Shown piece after piece: positions 14,298 to 20,569 of a stretch of 20,569 nucleotides of DNA (positions are counted from its first letter, which is position 1; each line of letters opens with the position of its first letter). This DNA comes from DATMXS01 sp050260275. Its GTDB lineage: Bacteria; Acidobacteriota; Terriglobia; Bryobacterales; Bryobacteraceae. The notes under the pieces were generated by a model. It worked only from the letters and a program-made list of their open reading frames with translations, did no database searches and was not told the DNA's origin. Made by a program: the position numbers and the translations under genes. The DNA is taken from positions 1 through 20,569 of the forward strand of contig JBLNBX010000055.1 in the NCBI GenBank assembly GCA_050260275.1. Direction: 5' to 3'.

Positions 14298-16439
14298 ATG
14301 CCCCAGATCTATCTCTGCTTTCTCTGGCACATGCACCAGCCGTTCTACAAGGACCTTATCTCAGGCGAGTACCGGATGCCGTGGACGCGCCTGCACGCCT
14401 TGAAGGATTACGCCGGCATGGTGGAGGTGCTGCGAGAGTTTCCGGACATTCACCAGACGTTCAACCTGGTGCCGTCCTTGTGCGTTCAGGTGGAAGAGTA
14501 CGCCTCCGGAAAGGCCAGCGACAACGGGCTGCGCATCGCGCTGAAGCCCGCCGAAACCCTCACCACGGCGGAGCAGGACTACCTGCTTCGCAACTACCTT
14601 TACGTCAGCCCCTCGCGGAGCATGGCGCGCTTTCCCCGCTACGTGGAGCTGTGCGACGCCTGGCGCGCGTCGGACAAGAACACGGCCCGCGCGCGGCGGT
14701 TCTTCAACATAAACGCCCTGCGCGATCTTCAGGTGCTCTCGCAACTGGCCTGGTTCGACGAGGAAACGCTGGAGCGCGATCCCGAAGTGGTTGACCTGGT
14801 CCGCCGCGGCCGCAACTTCACCCACGAGGACCAGGCGCTGATCGGGCGCAAGCAGTTGGAGCTGCTCAACAGAGTGATGCCGGTGTACCGCGAGTTTGCG
14901 GCGACCGGGCAGATAGAGATCTCGACAACGCCGCTCTATCACCCGATCCTGCCGCTGCTGTGTGACTCGCAGATTGCCGAGGTGTCGCACCCTTACGTGC
15001 CGCTGCCGCCGCGTTTCCGCTATCCGCAGGACGCCTGGGAACAGCTTTCACGTGGCCGCCAGTATTGCCAGGACCGTTTCGGGGTGGCGCCGGCCGGGCT
15101 GTGGCCATCGGAGGGATCGGTATCGGACGAAGCGCTGCGGATCGCGGCGGACGCTGGTTTCCAGTGGGCCGGAACAGACAACGGCGTGCTGAGCCGCACG
15201 CTGGGCCGGACGGCTGGAGTGGAGGAGACATACCGGCCGTACGTCTGGAGGCAAGACGGGAGGCAGATCTCGCTGGTTTTCCGCGATCATTACCTGAGCG
15301 ACCTCATCGGTTTCGTGTACTCGCGGATGGGCGCGGTGGAGGCGGCGGAGGACTTCCTCCGCAGGATACGCGACAACTGCCGGAGCATTCTCGCCTCTGG
15401 GCGAGACGCGTTCGTACCCGTGATTCTCGATGGCGAGAACGCGTGGGAGTTCTACGAGCGCAACGGGCGGCCGTTTCTGCGCGAACTGTACAAGCGCATC
15501 TCGGCGGACGATTCGATGACGGCCCTGACCATCTCCGAGGCGCTGCACAAGGTAGAGCCGCAACCGCTCGGGCATATTTTCCCCGGCTCGTGGATCAACG
15601 CGAACTTCGACATCTGGATCGGCGCGGAAGAAGACAACCGCGGCTGGGAATACCTGCTGCGGGCACGGCAGATGTTCGACCGCATTTCTCCCGATCTTCC
15701 GGAAGACCGCCGGAGGCTGGCCTACGACGCGCTGCTCATCGCCGAGGGCAGCGACTGGTTCTGGTGGTACGGGCCGGAGCACCACTCCGAGTTCCGGGCG
15801 GACTTCGATGAGCTGTTCCGAACCCACCTCGCGAACGCGTACCGCGCCATGGGGCTGACGCCGCCTGACGAGCTGTCGCGGCCCATCATCAAGACCATGG
15901 TTGCCGCCGTCCACACGCCGCCGACGGGCCCGATACGGCCGCGAATCGACGGAGAGGTGACGTCGTACTTCGAGTGGCTGGGCGCGGGCGTGTACCGCGT
16001 GGACGCAAGGTCCGGCGCGATGCACGGAAAGAGGTTCATGATCCGCGAGCTTTCCTACGGCAGCGACGGGCAGAACCTGTACATACGCATCGATTTCGAG
16101 GCCGAGGCGGTTCCCGCGCTGGCGGGCATGGAGGCGCGATTCTCGGTGAGCCCGGTCACGGGCGGCACGGGGGCGAGCTCGGTCCGGCTGGAGTTCGCGC
16201 ACGGCCAGGTGGAGATGCGGGAGGTGAAGATGGCCCGCCCCGGATCGGACGCTCCGGCGGAGTTTGCCATGCAGAAGGTGCTGGAGGGACGGATCTCGCT
16301 GGCCGCGGCCGGTGTAGGGCCGGGGCAACCGCTGCGGCTGCAGCTTTCGTTGTGGAAGCAGGGGCTGCCGCTCGATTCCATGCCGCACGAGGGCTGGATA
16401 GAGGTGTCCACGGCCGAGCCGACGGACTGGCCGCTGTAG
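14298..16439 (+). CDS. Glycoside hydrolase family 57 (amylase/amylopullulanase-like)
   Basis: 713 residues, no signal peptide, so cytoplasmic. It begins YLCFLWHMHQPFYKDLISGEY, the GH57 motif with the H-M-H-Q-P catalytic-site strand. The nucleophile is Glu272 in LWPSEGSVSDEAL and the acid/base Asp378 in ILDGENAWEFY. The 106-residue spacing is like that of amylopullulanase-type GH57 enzymes. GTDNGVLSRTL and GSWINANFDIWIG are further family segments. After the catalytic barrel and helical domain, the last 160 residues (from PRIDGEVTSYFEWLGAG) look like the beta-sandwich domain found at the C-terminus of such enzymes. The likely substrate is an alpha-glucan (glycogen, maltodextrin); exact specificity is not deducible. 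It starts 6 bp after the propeller/phosphoesterase stop with no strong Shine-Dalgarno, suggesting translational coupling. Confidence 0.9.
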   Translation: MPQIYLCFLWHMHQPFYKDLISGEYRMPWTRLHALKDYAGMVEVLREFPDIHQTFNLVPSLCVQVEEYASGKASDNGLRIALKPAETLTTAEQDYLLRNYLYVSPSRSMARFPRYVELCDAWRASDKNTARARRFFNINALRDLQVLSQLAWFDEETLERDPEVVDLVRRGRNFTHEDQALIGRKQLELLNRVMPVYREFAATGQIEISTTPLYHPILPLLCDSQIAEVSHPYVPLPPRFRYPQDAWEQLSRGRQYCQDRFGVAPAGLWPSEGSVSDEALRIAADAGFQWAGTDNGVLSRTLGRTAGVEETYRPYVWRQDGRQISLVFRDHYLSDLIGFVYSRMGAVEAAEDFLRRIRDNCRSILASGRDAFVPVILDGENAWEFYERNGRPFLRELYKRISADDSMTALTISEALHKVEPQPLGHIFPGSWINANFDIWIGAEEDNRGWEYLLRARQMFDRISPDLPEDRRRLAYDALLIAEGSDWFWWYGPEHHSEFRADFDELFRTHLANAYRAMGLTPPDELSRPIIKTMVAAVHTPPTGPIRPRIDGEVTSYFEWLGAGVYRVDARSGAMHGKRFMIRELSYGSDGQNLYIRIDFEAEAVPALAGMEARFSVSPVTGGTGASSVRLEFAHGQVEMREVKMARPGSDAPAEFAMQKVLEGRISLAAAGVGPGQPLRLQLSLWKQGLPLDSMPHEGWIEVSTAEPTDWPL

Positions 16440-16634
16440 GTGCTGCGAACGCCGCCTCCGATCGCGTCCGCCCGCGCGCTCAGCCTGCGTCCATCGCTCG
16501 GGCGGCATCGCGCGCCGCAGCAGCCGCATCTCGCTGATGATGCCGGGCGGCTGCGGCTGCACATCCTCGATGTCCTGGGGCGTGAAGCGTACGCCGCAAC
16601 GCTGGTTCAGCGCGCTGTAGTCGGGAGACGGCAT
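16440..16634 (-). pseudogene. Coding-like remnant of an unidentified gene
   Basis: On the minus strand an ATG at 16634, preceded by an in-frame TGA 18 bases upstream, opens a frame beginning MPSPDYSALNQRCGVRFTPQ. It continues DIEDVQPQPPGIISEMRLLRRAMPPERW. Codons to about 16500 have the strong G/C third-position bias of real genes here. After ERW it becomes an Arg-rich run, and no stop occurs until deep inside the GH57 gene in antisense. This looks like the 5' end of a gene that has lost its 3' end, by deletion or frameshift. No ribosome binding site is visible. I do not recognise the protein. The rest of the gap, 16635-16760, shows nothing except the upstream region of the next gene. Confidence 0.35.
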
Positions 16635-16760
16635 GGGGCCGGTGCCGCCGTCTCATCCCGACAATGCAACCGCGCGCCGCGTCTCGCCGTACAGAATAAA
16701 GCGCCGTCCGCGCGCGATTTCGGCTCGCTGCAGGCGGGCAGGCACCCGGCGCGTGAGAAA

Positions 16761-17837
16761 ATGAAGCCTATGAGCCGCAGGTTGGCGCTCCTCTGTCTTG
16801 GGGCGTCTGTCTTGCTATTTGCGCAAAACAGGCTGTCGGTGGCGCAGCTTGTGGACTTCATCCGCTCGTCCATTGAGCTGAAGCAATCGGACCGGGAGGT
16901 GGCGCGCTACGTAGGCAGGATCACGTTGTCCGAGCGCCTGGAACCGCGAGTTGTCGAGGAACTGCAGCGCATCGGCGCCGGCCCCAGGACCGTGGAGGCG
17001 CTCAACAAGCTTGCGGAACGCTCGCGGAACCTCCAGGCAGCCCGCGCAGTGGAGGTGGATCGCGCTCCCGTAGTCATCCCGCCGCCCAGCGCGGCCGAGC
17101 AGGAGGCGGTCATCAAGGCCGCACGCGAATACGCGCTCGAGTACACTAAGCAGCTTCCGGATTTCCTTTGCACGCAGGTGACCCGCCGGTACTACGATCC
17201 ATCCGGCATGGAGTTCTGGCACCTCTCGGACACGATCACCGCGCGCCTCAGCTATACGGAGAACCGGGAAGAGTACAAGATCGTGCTCATCAACAACCGC
17301 CCGGCAAACACGGATATGGACGCGATTGGAGGCGCGACGTCCACGGGCGAGTTCGGCAGTATGATGCGCGAACTCTTTGACCCGGACACGCAGGCCACCT
17401 TCAAATGGGAGCGGTGGGCCACGCTGCGCGGCCGCCGGGCGCATGTGTACAGCTACAAAGTCGCCAAGGACCGCTCCAAGTGGCACGTCAACTATCAGCG
17501 CATTGAGGATGTCGTTCCGGCTTACCACGGCCTGGTGTATATCGATAACGACACCAACGTGATCGTGCGCCTGACGTTCGAGGCGGACCTGCCCCCGTCG
17601 TTCCCCCTGCAACAGGCCAGCACAGTTCTCGACTACGACTACGCGGATATTGCCGGTCAGCCGTACCTGCTGCCGCTAAAGGCCGTCGTGCGGATGCGAG
17701 AGGGCAGGCTGCTGGTGAGAAACGACGTCGAGTTCCGCATGTACCGGAAGTTCTCCGCCGATGCGGTGCTGAAGTTCGAAGCCGAAACGCCAGACCCGCT
17801 GCCGGAAGACACAACCACCGAAGCACCGCCGCGCTAG
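16761..17837 (+). CDS. Secreted protein of unknown function
   Basis: 358 residues. The frame is open from 16440, but the protein clearly begins at MKPMSRRLALLCLGASVLLF (16761; second Met at 16770), a classic signal peptide ending near FAQ-N. Residues about 25-90 are helical (LSVAQLVDFIRSSIELKQSD, ARYVGRITLSERL, RTVEALNKLAERS). From residue about 115 the protein is a beta-rich domain opening with YALEYTKQLPDFLCTQVTRRYYDP. It continues with many short strands (KIVLINNRPAN, RRAHVYSYKVAKDRSKWHV, GLVYIDNDTNVIVRLTFEAD) and ends in a Pro/Thr-rich tail. The layout resembles outer-membrane lipoprotein-sorting-type or similar beta-sheet periplasmic proteins common in Acidobacteriota, but I cannot name a family. 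Periplasmic or exported location is inferred from the signal peptide. Confidence 0.8.
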   Translation: MKPMSRRLALLCLGASVLLFAQNRLSVAQLVDFIRSSIELKQSDREVARYVGRITLSERLEPRVVEELQRIGAGPRTVEALNKLAERSRNLQAARAVEVDRAPVVIPPPSAAEQEAVIKAAREYALEYTKQLPDFLCTQVTRRYYDPSGMEFWHLSDTITARLSYTENREEYKIVLINNRPANTDMDAIGGATSTGEFGSMMRELFDPDTQATFKWERWATLRGRRAHVYSYKVAKDRSKWHVNYQRIEDVVPAYHGLVYIDNDTNVIVRLTFEADLPPSFPLQQASTVLDYDYADIAGQPYLLPLKAVVRMREGRLLVRNDVEFRMYRKFSADAVLKFEAETPDPLPEDTTTEAPPR

Positions 17838-18184
17838 GCGCCCGGGCCACACGGGGCTGCGCGCCTTGCGCCAGGCAGTCGCCCCACTCGACTCGCGCTC
17901 TCGAAGCTTGCCTCGCCTCACGCTGGTGCGGCGAGCGCCTGTCGAGCGGCTGCGCCGGACGTTTGGCTGACTTGTGGTTTGGTCTTCGTTTCTGCGGATC
18001 GCGCGGTCAACTGGCCGGTTGCGGCTGGGTGCGTTCCTGATGTGCCTGGCTATGAACGGCTACTACTGCCTTAAGCGGCCTCGCGACAACGAGCCGGTGT
18101 CATTCGATGCGACGGCTCTCGTGCATCGGATCCCGTAGCGTGTGGCCGGAGGCCGTCTGGCGGCGGAGTAGAAACCCCGTGGCG
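17838..18184. other. Gap without a supported gene
   Basis: 347 bases between the secreted protein and the zinc-finger gene. It holds one nested hairpin (listed separately). A GTG frame at 17974-18138 (54 codons, hydrophobic middle LRLGAFLMCLAMNGYYCL) has no ribosome binding site and is not called. Nothing else recognisable. Confidence 0.5.
17887..17946 (+). terminator. Nested hairpin after the secreted-protein gene
   Basis: The inner stem ctcgcc/ggcgag (17912-17917 with 17930-17935) continues, across one mismatch, into cac/gtg around the loop gctg. An outer 6-bp stem ctcgac/gtcgag (17887-17892 with 17941-17946) surrounds it. It lies about 50-75 bases after the stop at 17837. No T-tract; the terminator role is inferred. 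Confidence 0.35.
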
Positions 18185-18391
18185 TCAGTCTGCGTCGCCG
18201 CGCGCGAGGCTGTTTAGCCGCTCCAGCGCCGCTTTCGCGGCTTTCGAGAAACGGTCTTCCTCGGCGAGCCGCTGGCGGCAGTACTCGCAGACGAGCAGAT
18301 GCTCCTCCACGCGGCTCAGGTCCGGCTCGGAGATCCGATCCAGCGAATACAGTTCGATTTCATCCGCAGAAATGTGCCCGGACTCAGTCAT
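18185..18391 (-). CDS. Stand-alone zinc-finger (ZAS-like) small protein
   Basis: 68 residues, start ATG at 18391 with GAGGA a few bases upstream. It contains EEHLLVCEYCRQRLAEE, the H-x3-C-x2-C zinc motif (His31, Cys35, Cys38) of anti-sigma zinc-finger (zf-HC2) domains. It is preceded by ISADEIELYSLDRISEPDLSRV, which matches the usual first helix of that domain. Unlike the anti-sigma factor at the start of the window it has no membrane segment and ends in a short helix (AAKAALERLNSLARG). No sigma factor gene is adjacent. It may be a soluble anti-sigma or zinc-sensing adaptor acting on a distant sigma factor. The family is clear, the partner unknown. It is divergent from the DJ-1/PfpI gene with 117 bp between. 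Confidence 0.75.
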   Translation of the reverse strand: MTESGHISADEIELYSLDRISEPDLSRVEEHLLVCEYCRQRLAEEDRFSKAAKAALERLNSLARGDAD

Positions 18392-18508
18392 CAGTCCTCA
18401 TATCGGCAGAAATTCCGCAAATATGGGGGGTCAGGTGCGCATACGGGGGAGATGTTATCACCAGAGCGCCCTCCGCCGGGTGGCCCGGCATTTGTTAGCC
18501 TCTGGAAG

Positions 18509-19087
18509 ATGGGCAACAAGATCCTTATTGTCACGGGTGACGGCGGCGAAAGCTACGAGGCGCTCTATGCCGTTCACCGTTTCCGCGAAGCCGGCTGGGA
18601 GCCGGTGGTTGCCGCTCCCTCGGTGCGCCGGCTGAACCTTGTCATCCACGACTTCGAGCCCGGCTGGGATACCTTCGTCGAGCGGCCCGGCTACGGAATC
18701 GAGGCGACGCTCCGCATCGCCGACGCGCGCGTTGAAGATTACGTTGCCATACTCGTGCTCGGCGGGCGCGCCCCGGAGTACCTGCGCAACGACCAGAAAC
18801 TCCTTGCGCTGTTGCGTGAATTCGACGCGCGCGGCAAGTGGGTGTTCGCCATCTGCCACGGCATTCAGGTGCTGGTGGCAGCGGGCCTCACGCGCGGCCG
18901 GCGCATCACCTGCTACGAGCATGTGCGCTTTGAAGTGGAGCTGAGCGGCGGCACTTACTGCACCGAGCAGGCTGTGCGCGACGGCAACATCGTGACGGCG
19001 CAGGTGTGGCCGTCGCACCCCGAGTTCTATCGCGAGATCTTCAAGTGTCTGGGAGAGCCAGCGTCCGGACATGCCGCTCGATCCTGA
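18509..19087 (+). CDS. DJ-1/PfpI family protein
   Basis: 192 residues, beginning MGNKILIVTGDGGESYEALYAV. This is the flavodoxin-like first strand and the acidic-residue loop (Glu14/Glu17) of the DJ-1/ThiJ/PfpI superfamily. The nucleophile elbow AICHGIQVLVAAGLTRGRRI carries Cys116 followed by His117, as in PfpI-type members. ALYVLGGRAPEYL-like text (ILVLGGRAPEYLRND) is the usual strand before it. Members act as proteases, deglycases, chaperones or glyoxalases; which applies here cannot be told. The frame is open further upstream, but the family starts at this Met (18509), 3 bases after GGAAG. The last 17 bases overlap the start of the esterase gene, implying translational coupling. Confidence 0.85.
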   Translation: MGNKILIVTGDGGESYEALYAVHRFREAGWEPVVAAPSVRRLNLVIHDFEPGWDTFVERPGYGIEATLRIADARVEDYVAILVLGGRAPEYLRNDQKLLALLREFDARGKWVFAICHGIQVLVAAGLTRGRRITCYEHVRFEVELSGGTYCTEQAVRDGNIVTAQVWPSHPEFYREIFKCLGEPASGHAARS

Positions 19088-19967
19088 GGTCCAGGCGTTT
19101 CTCGAATCCCAGCGTGGCCTGCCGCCGCGCAGCTCGCTGACGGTGGAACAGACGCGGGCTGCGTACCTCCGCGCGCGCGCGCTCGCGGGCGAGCCACCAG
19201 AGGTCCATTCGGTAGAGGACTGCGTGATACCGCCCGGAGTGCGCGTGCGCCGGTACCGGCCGCAAGCCGAGCTGCCTTCTGCGCTCGTCGTGTATTTCCA
19301 CGGCGGCCGCTTCTTCAGCGGTGACCTGGACACGCACGACACCGTCTGCCGTGCGCTGGCGCTCGCGGCGGGGTGCGAGGTGGCGGCGGTAGATTACCGC
19401 CTCGGACCTGAGCACCGTTTTCCAGCTGCGGTCGAGGACGCTTGCGCCGCCGTGGCATGGGCCGCTTCAGAGGCCGCCCGCGTGGCGGTTGCCGGTGATA
19501 GCGCAGGCGCGAACCTTGCGGCCGTCGCGGCGATTACGGCCCGCGACAGCGGTGGTCCGGCGCTGGCCTGCCAGGTCCTCGTTTACCCGATGGCCGACGC
19601 CACCTGTTCCCTGCCCTCGCACCGCGAGTACGCCACCGGCTACGGGCCGGGCAGCGCGGACATGAAGCGCGGCTACGATGAGTATCTGCCCGCCGGCGCG
19701 GATCCGAAGGACTGGCGCGTTTCTCCGCTGTTCGCACCGGCGCTGGAAGGCGTTGCGCCCGCGCTGGTCATCACCGCCGAGTACGATTCGCTGCGCGACG
19801 AAGGCGAAGCCTACGCGCGGCGGCTTCAGGAATCCGGAGTACCGACAATGCTTCACCGCTACGACGGCATGGTGCACGGATTCTTTCAATACGGCGGCGT
19901 GATCTCCGCCGGCCGCGCGGCGATTGCCGAAGCGGGCGCGTATCTTCGGGAGCGGCTGGGGCTTTAA
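19071..19967 (+). CDS. HSL-family alpha/beta-hydrolase (esterase/lipase)
   Basis: 298 residues, cytoplasmic (no signal peptide). The oxyanion-hole motif HGGRFFSGD (His77-Gly78-Gly79) is the hallmark of the hormone-sensitive-lipase family. The nucleophile is Ser144 in AGDSAGANLA. The acid is Asp239 in ITAEYDSLRDEGEAYA and the base His269 in GMVHGFFQYGG. Also typical are VDYRLGPEHRFPAAVEDA and QVLVYPMAD. It is likely a carboxylesterase on short to medium acyl esters; the physiological substrate is not known. The ATG at 19071 lies inside the DJ-1/PfpI gene, in another frame, with GGAGAG 11-16 bases upstream. Overlapping genes suggest the two proteins are made together, perhaps in a shared detoxification or ester-metabolism role. 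Confidence 0.92.
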   Translation: MPLDPEVQAFLESQRGLPPRSSLTVEQTRAAYLRARALAGEPPEVHSVEDCVIPPGVRVRRYRPQAELPSALVVYFHGGRFFSGDLDTHDTVCRALALAAGCEVAAVDYRLGPEHRFPAAVEDACAAVAWAASEAARVAVAGDSAGANLAAVAAITARDSGGPALACQVLVYPMADATCSLPSHREYATGYGPGSADMKRGYDEYLPAGADPKDWRVSPLFAPALEGVAPALVITAEYDSLRDEGEAYARRLQESGVPTMLHRYDGMVHGFFQYGGVISAGRAAIAEAGAYLRERLGL

Positions 19968-19992
19968 GCAGGGCATCCGGCGGAGGGCGGAA

Positions 19993-20070
19993 TGGCGTCC
20001 CCAGCGGGATTTGAACCCGCGTTACCGCCGTGAAAGGGCGATGTCCTAGGCCGGGCTAGACGATGGGGAC
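19993..20070 (-). tRNA. tRNA-Glu (TTC)
   Basis: On the minus strand the 7-bp acceptor stem GTCCCCA pairs with TGGGGAC. It is followed by discriminator G and an encoded CCA (19996-19993). The anticodon arm ccgcc/ggcgg-like stem carries the loop with anticodon TTC (20034-20032). The T arm has GGTTCAAATCC. Length with CCA is 78. Anticodon TTC reads Glu GAA/GAG. Its 3' end lies 25 bp from the esterase stop, convergent. Confidence 0.95.
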
Positions 20071-20094
20071 TGCGGTTGTTGAGGTGTCCTCTCC

Positions 20095-20124
20095 AATCTA
20101 GCGATGTGCCGGGCTGCGCGTCAA
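20095..20124 (-). promoter_or_regulatory. Promoter of tRNA-Glu
   Basis: On the minus strand, TTGACG (20124-20119), an 18-base spacer and TAGATT (20100-20095) make a good sigma-70-type promoter. Transcription would begin near 20088, about 18 bases before the mature tRNA 5' end at 20070. Confidence 0.65.
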
Positions 20125-20468
20125 CCTGGGGGCGTTTCTCCATCGACTTCTGATCCTGCTGCTGCCGGTGGTCGCCGCGAAGCTGAGAGGGCACCACACG
20201 ATGAATCCGGGGGCGGTCCCCGGCGGAACATCAGCTCCGCACAGACCAGTGTTGATCACTGCAGGGCTGCAGCTAACACCAACCTGCAAGGCAACGCATG
20301 CGCTTTGAGCCCTGAAGCGGCGGCTGATAGTAGCCCACGACGTAAGCTTTTGGGATCTTAGATGCCCGACCCCCAAAGAGGCTCCCATGGGTCGCCAGAG
20401 CCTGATCGCAGCCGGGCTCGCCTGCGCTATGAAGCCCCGGCGAGCCGGCAACTGCTTACCGCGGACCA
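20125..20468. other. Gap without a supported gene
   Basis: 344 bases between the tRNA-Glu promoter and the sod stop. The frames crossing it are of low-complexity composition without ribosome binding sites. It contains a hairpin beside sod (listed separately) and a weak stem at about 20347-20378 (cttttggg with cccaaag). I see no recognisable RNA or riboswitch. A structured RNA cannot be excluded. Confidence 0.5.
20411..20449 (-). terminator. Hairpin downstream of sod
   Basis: gccgggctcgcc (20411-20422) pairs with ggcgagccggc (20439-20449) except for one bulged G, around a 16-base loop. It lies 20 bases past the superoxide dismutase stop on the minus strand, a position suited to a terminator; no U-tract follows. 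Confidence 0.45.
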
Positions 20469-20569
20469 CTAGCGTGCGAGTTCCTCGTAGCGCGCCGAGA
20501 CGAAATCCCAGTTCACGACGCTGAGCAGCGCCTTTACGTAATCCGCGCGGCGGTTCTGGTATTTCAGAT
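20469..20569 (-). CDS. Superoxide dismutase (Fe/Mn), C-terminal end only
   Basis: Minus-strand frame running in from the window edge and ending at the TAG at 20471-20469. The visible 32 residues read LKYQNRRADYVKALLSVVNW, then DFVSARYEELAR. This is the C-terminal signature of iron/manganese superoxide dismutases (…Y-x-N-x-R-x-D-Y-…-x-N-W-x-x-V/F-x-x-R-Y). The enzyme dismutates superoxide to peroxide and oxygen. The metal ligands and the N-terminus lie outside the window, so Fe versus Mn cannot be assigned. Confidence 0.88.
   Translation of the reverse strand, partial: LKYQNRRADYVKALLSVVNWDFVSARYEELAR

Noticed and set aside
15048..16440. Long minus-strand frame under the GH57 gene
   Set aside because: Antisense shadow of GH57; only the short part beyond the GH57 stop (16440-16634) has independent coding character.
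17974..18138. GTG-initiated 54-codon frame with a hydrophobic stretch
   Set aside because: No ribosome binding site and no recognisable similarity; could be chance in GC-rich DNA.
20183..20215. 'CTGAGAGGGCACC' resembling part of a TPP riboswitch
   Set aside because: The other conserved TPP element (the ACCTGATC-type segment) is absent and no thiamine gene follows.
20104..20361. 85-codon plus-strand frame next to tRNA-Glu
   Set aside because: It crosses the tRNA promoter, has no ribosome binding site and a low-complexity product.

Overview
The window is GC-rich DNA of a free-living, Gram-negative-type bacterium. Three things point to Acidobacteriota, perhaps the Bryobacterales/Solibacter side: a large secreted beta-propeller/phosphoesterase, a secreted 'LPDFLC' protein of unknown function, and intergenic arrays of small hairpins with a CTNNAG core. 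This placement is inference from gene style, because no rRNA is present.

Layout. 1-799: end of a probable ECF-sigma operon (zinc-finger anti-sigma factor cut by the window edge, then a Spy/CpxP-like periplasmic protein). 800-1546: gene-free block packed with at least a dozen short perfect hairpins whose stems differ in sequence, plus a 23-bp direct repeat. 1547-2146: flavoprotein with an iron-sulfur-flavoprotein-type cysteine motif. 2378-4096 (minus): prolyl-tRNA synthetase. 4150-7051 (plus): an in-frame RpiB-serine hydroxymethyltransferase fusion, then a GT4 glycosyltransferase. proS and rpiB-glyA diverge from only 53 bp. 7030-8221: an accessory-looking pair, an XRE-type regulator (minus) and an unrecognised zinc-ribbon/HTH protein (plus), around a comparatively AT-rich intergenic stretch with a candidate operator. 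8385-8831 (minus): tadA. 8999-9640: zinc-ribbon membrane protein. 9741-9938 (minus): short conserved-looking ORF with an excellent ribosome binding site. 10053-11702: glutamine-dependent NAD+ synthetase. 11757-16439: beta-propeller/phosphoesterase and a GH57 glycosidase, 6 bp apart. 16440-16760: a coding-like gene remnant on the minus strand. 16761-17837: secreted protein of unknown function. 18185-18391 (minus): stand-alone zinc-finger protein. 18509-19967: DJ-1/PfpI-family protein overlapping an HSL-type esterase. 19993-20070 (minus): tRNA-Glu(TTC) with its promoter. 20469-20569 (minus): C-terminus of an Fe/Mn superoxide dismutase.

Most genes are housekeeping (translation: proS, tadA, tRNA-Glu; one-carbon/pentose: rpiB-glyA; NAD: nadE) mixed with envelope and secreted functions. 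I see no insertion sequence, CRISPR array, prophage or clear defence system. The least ordinary parts are the hairpin block, the RpiB-SHMT fusion with its embedded internal ribosome binding site, and the regulator/zinc-ribbon pair at 7030-8221.
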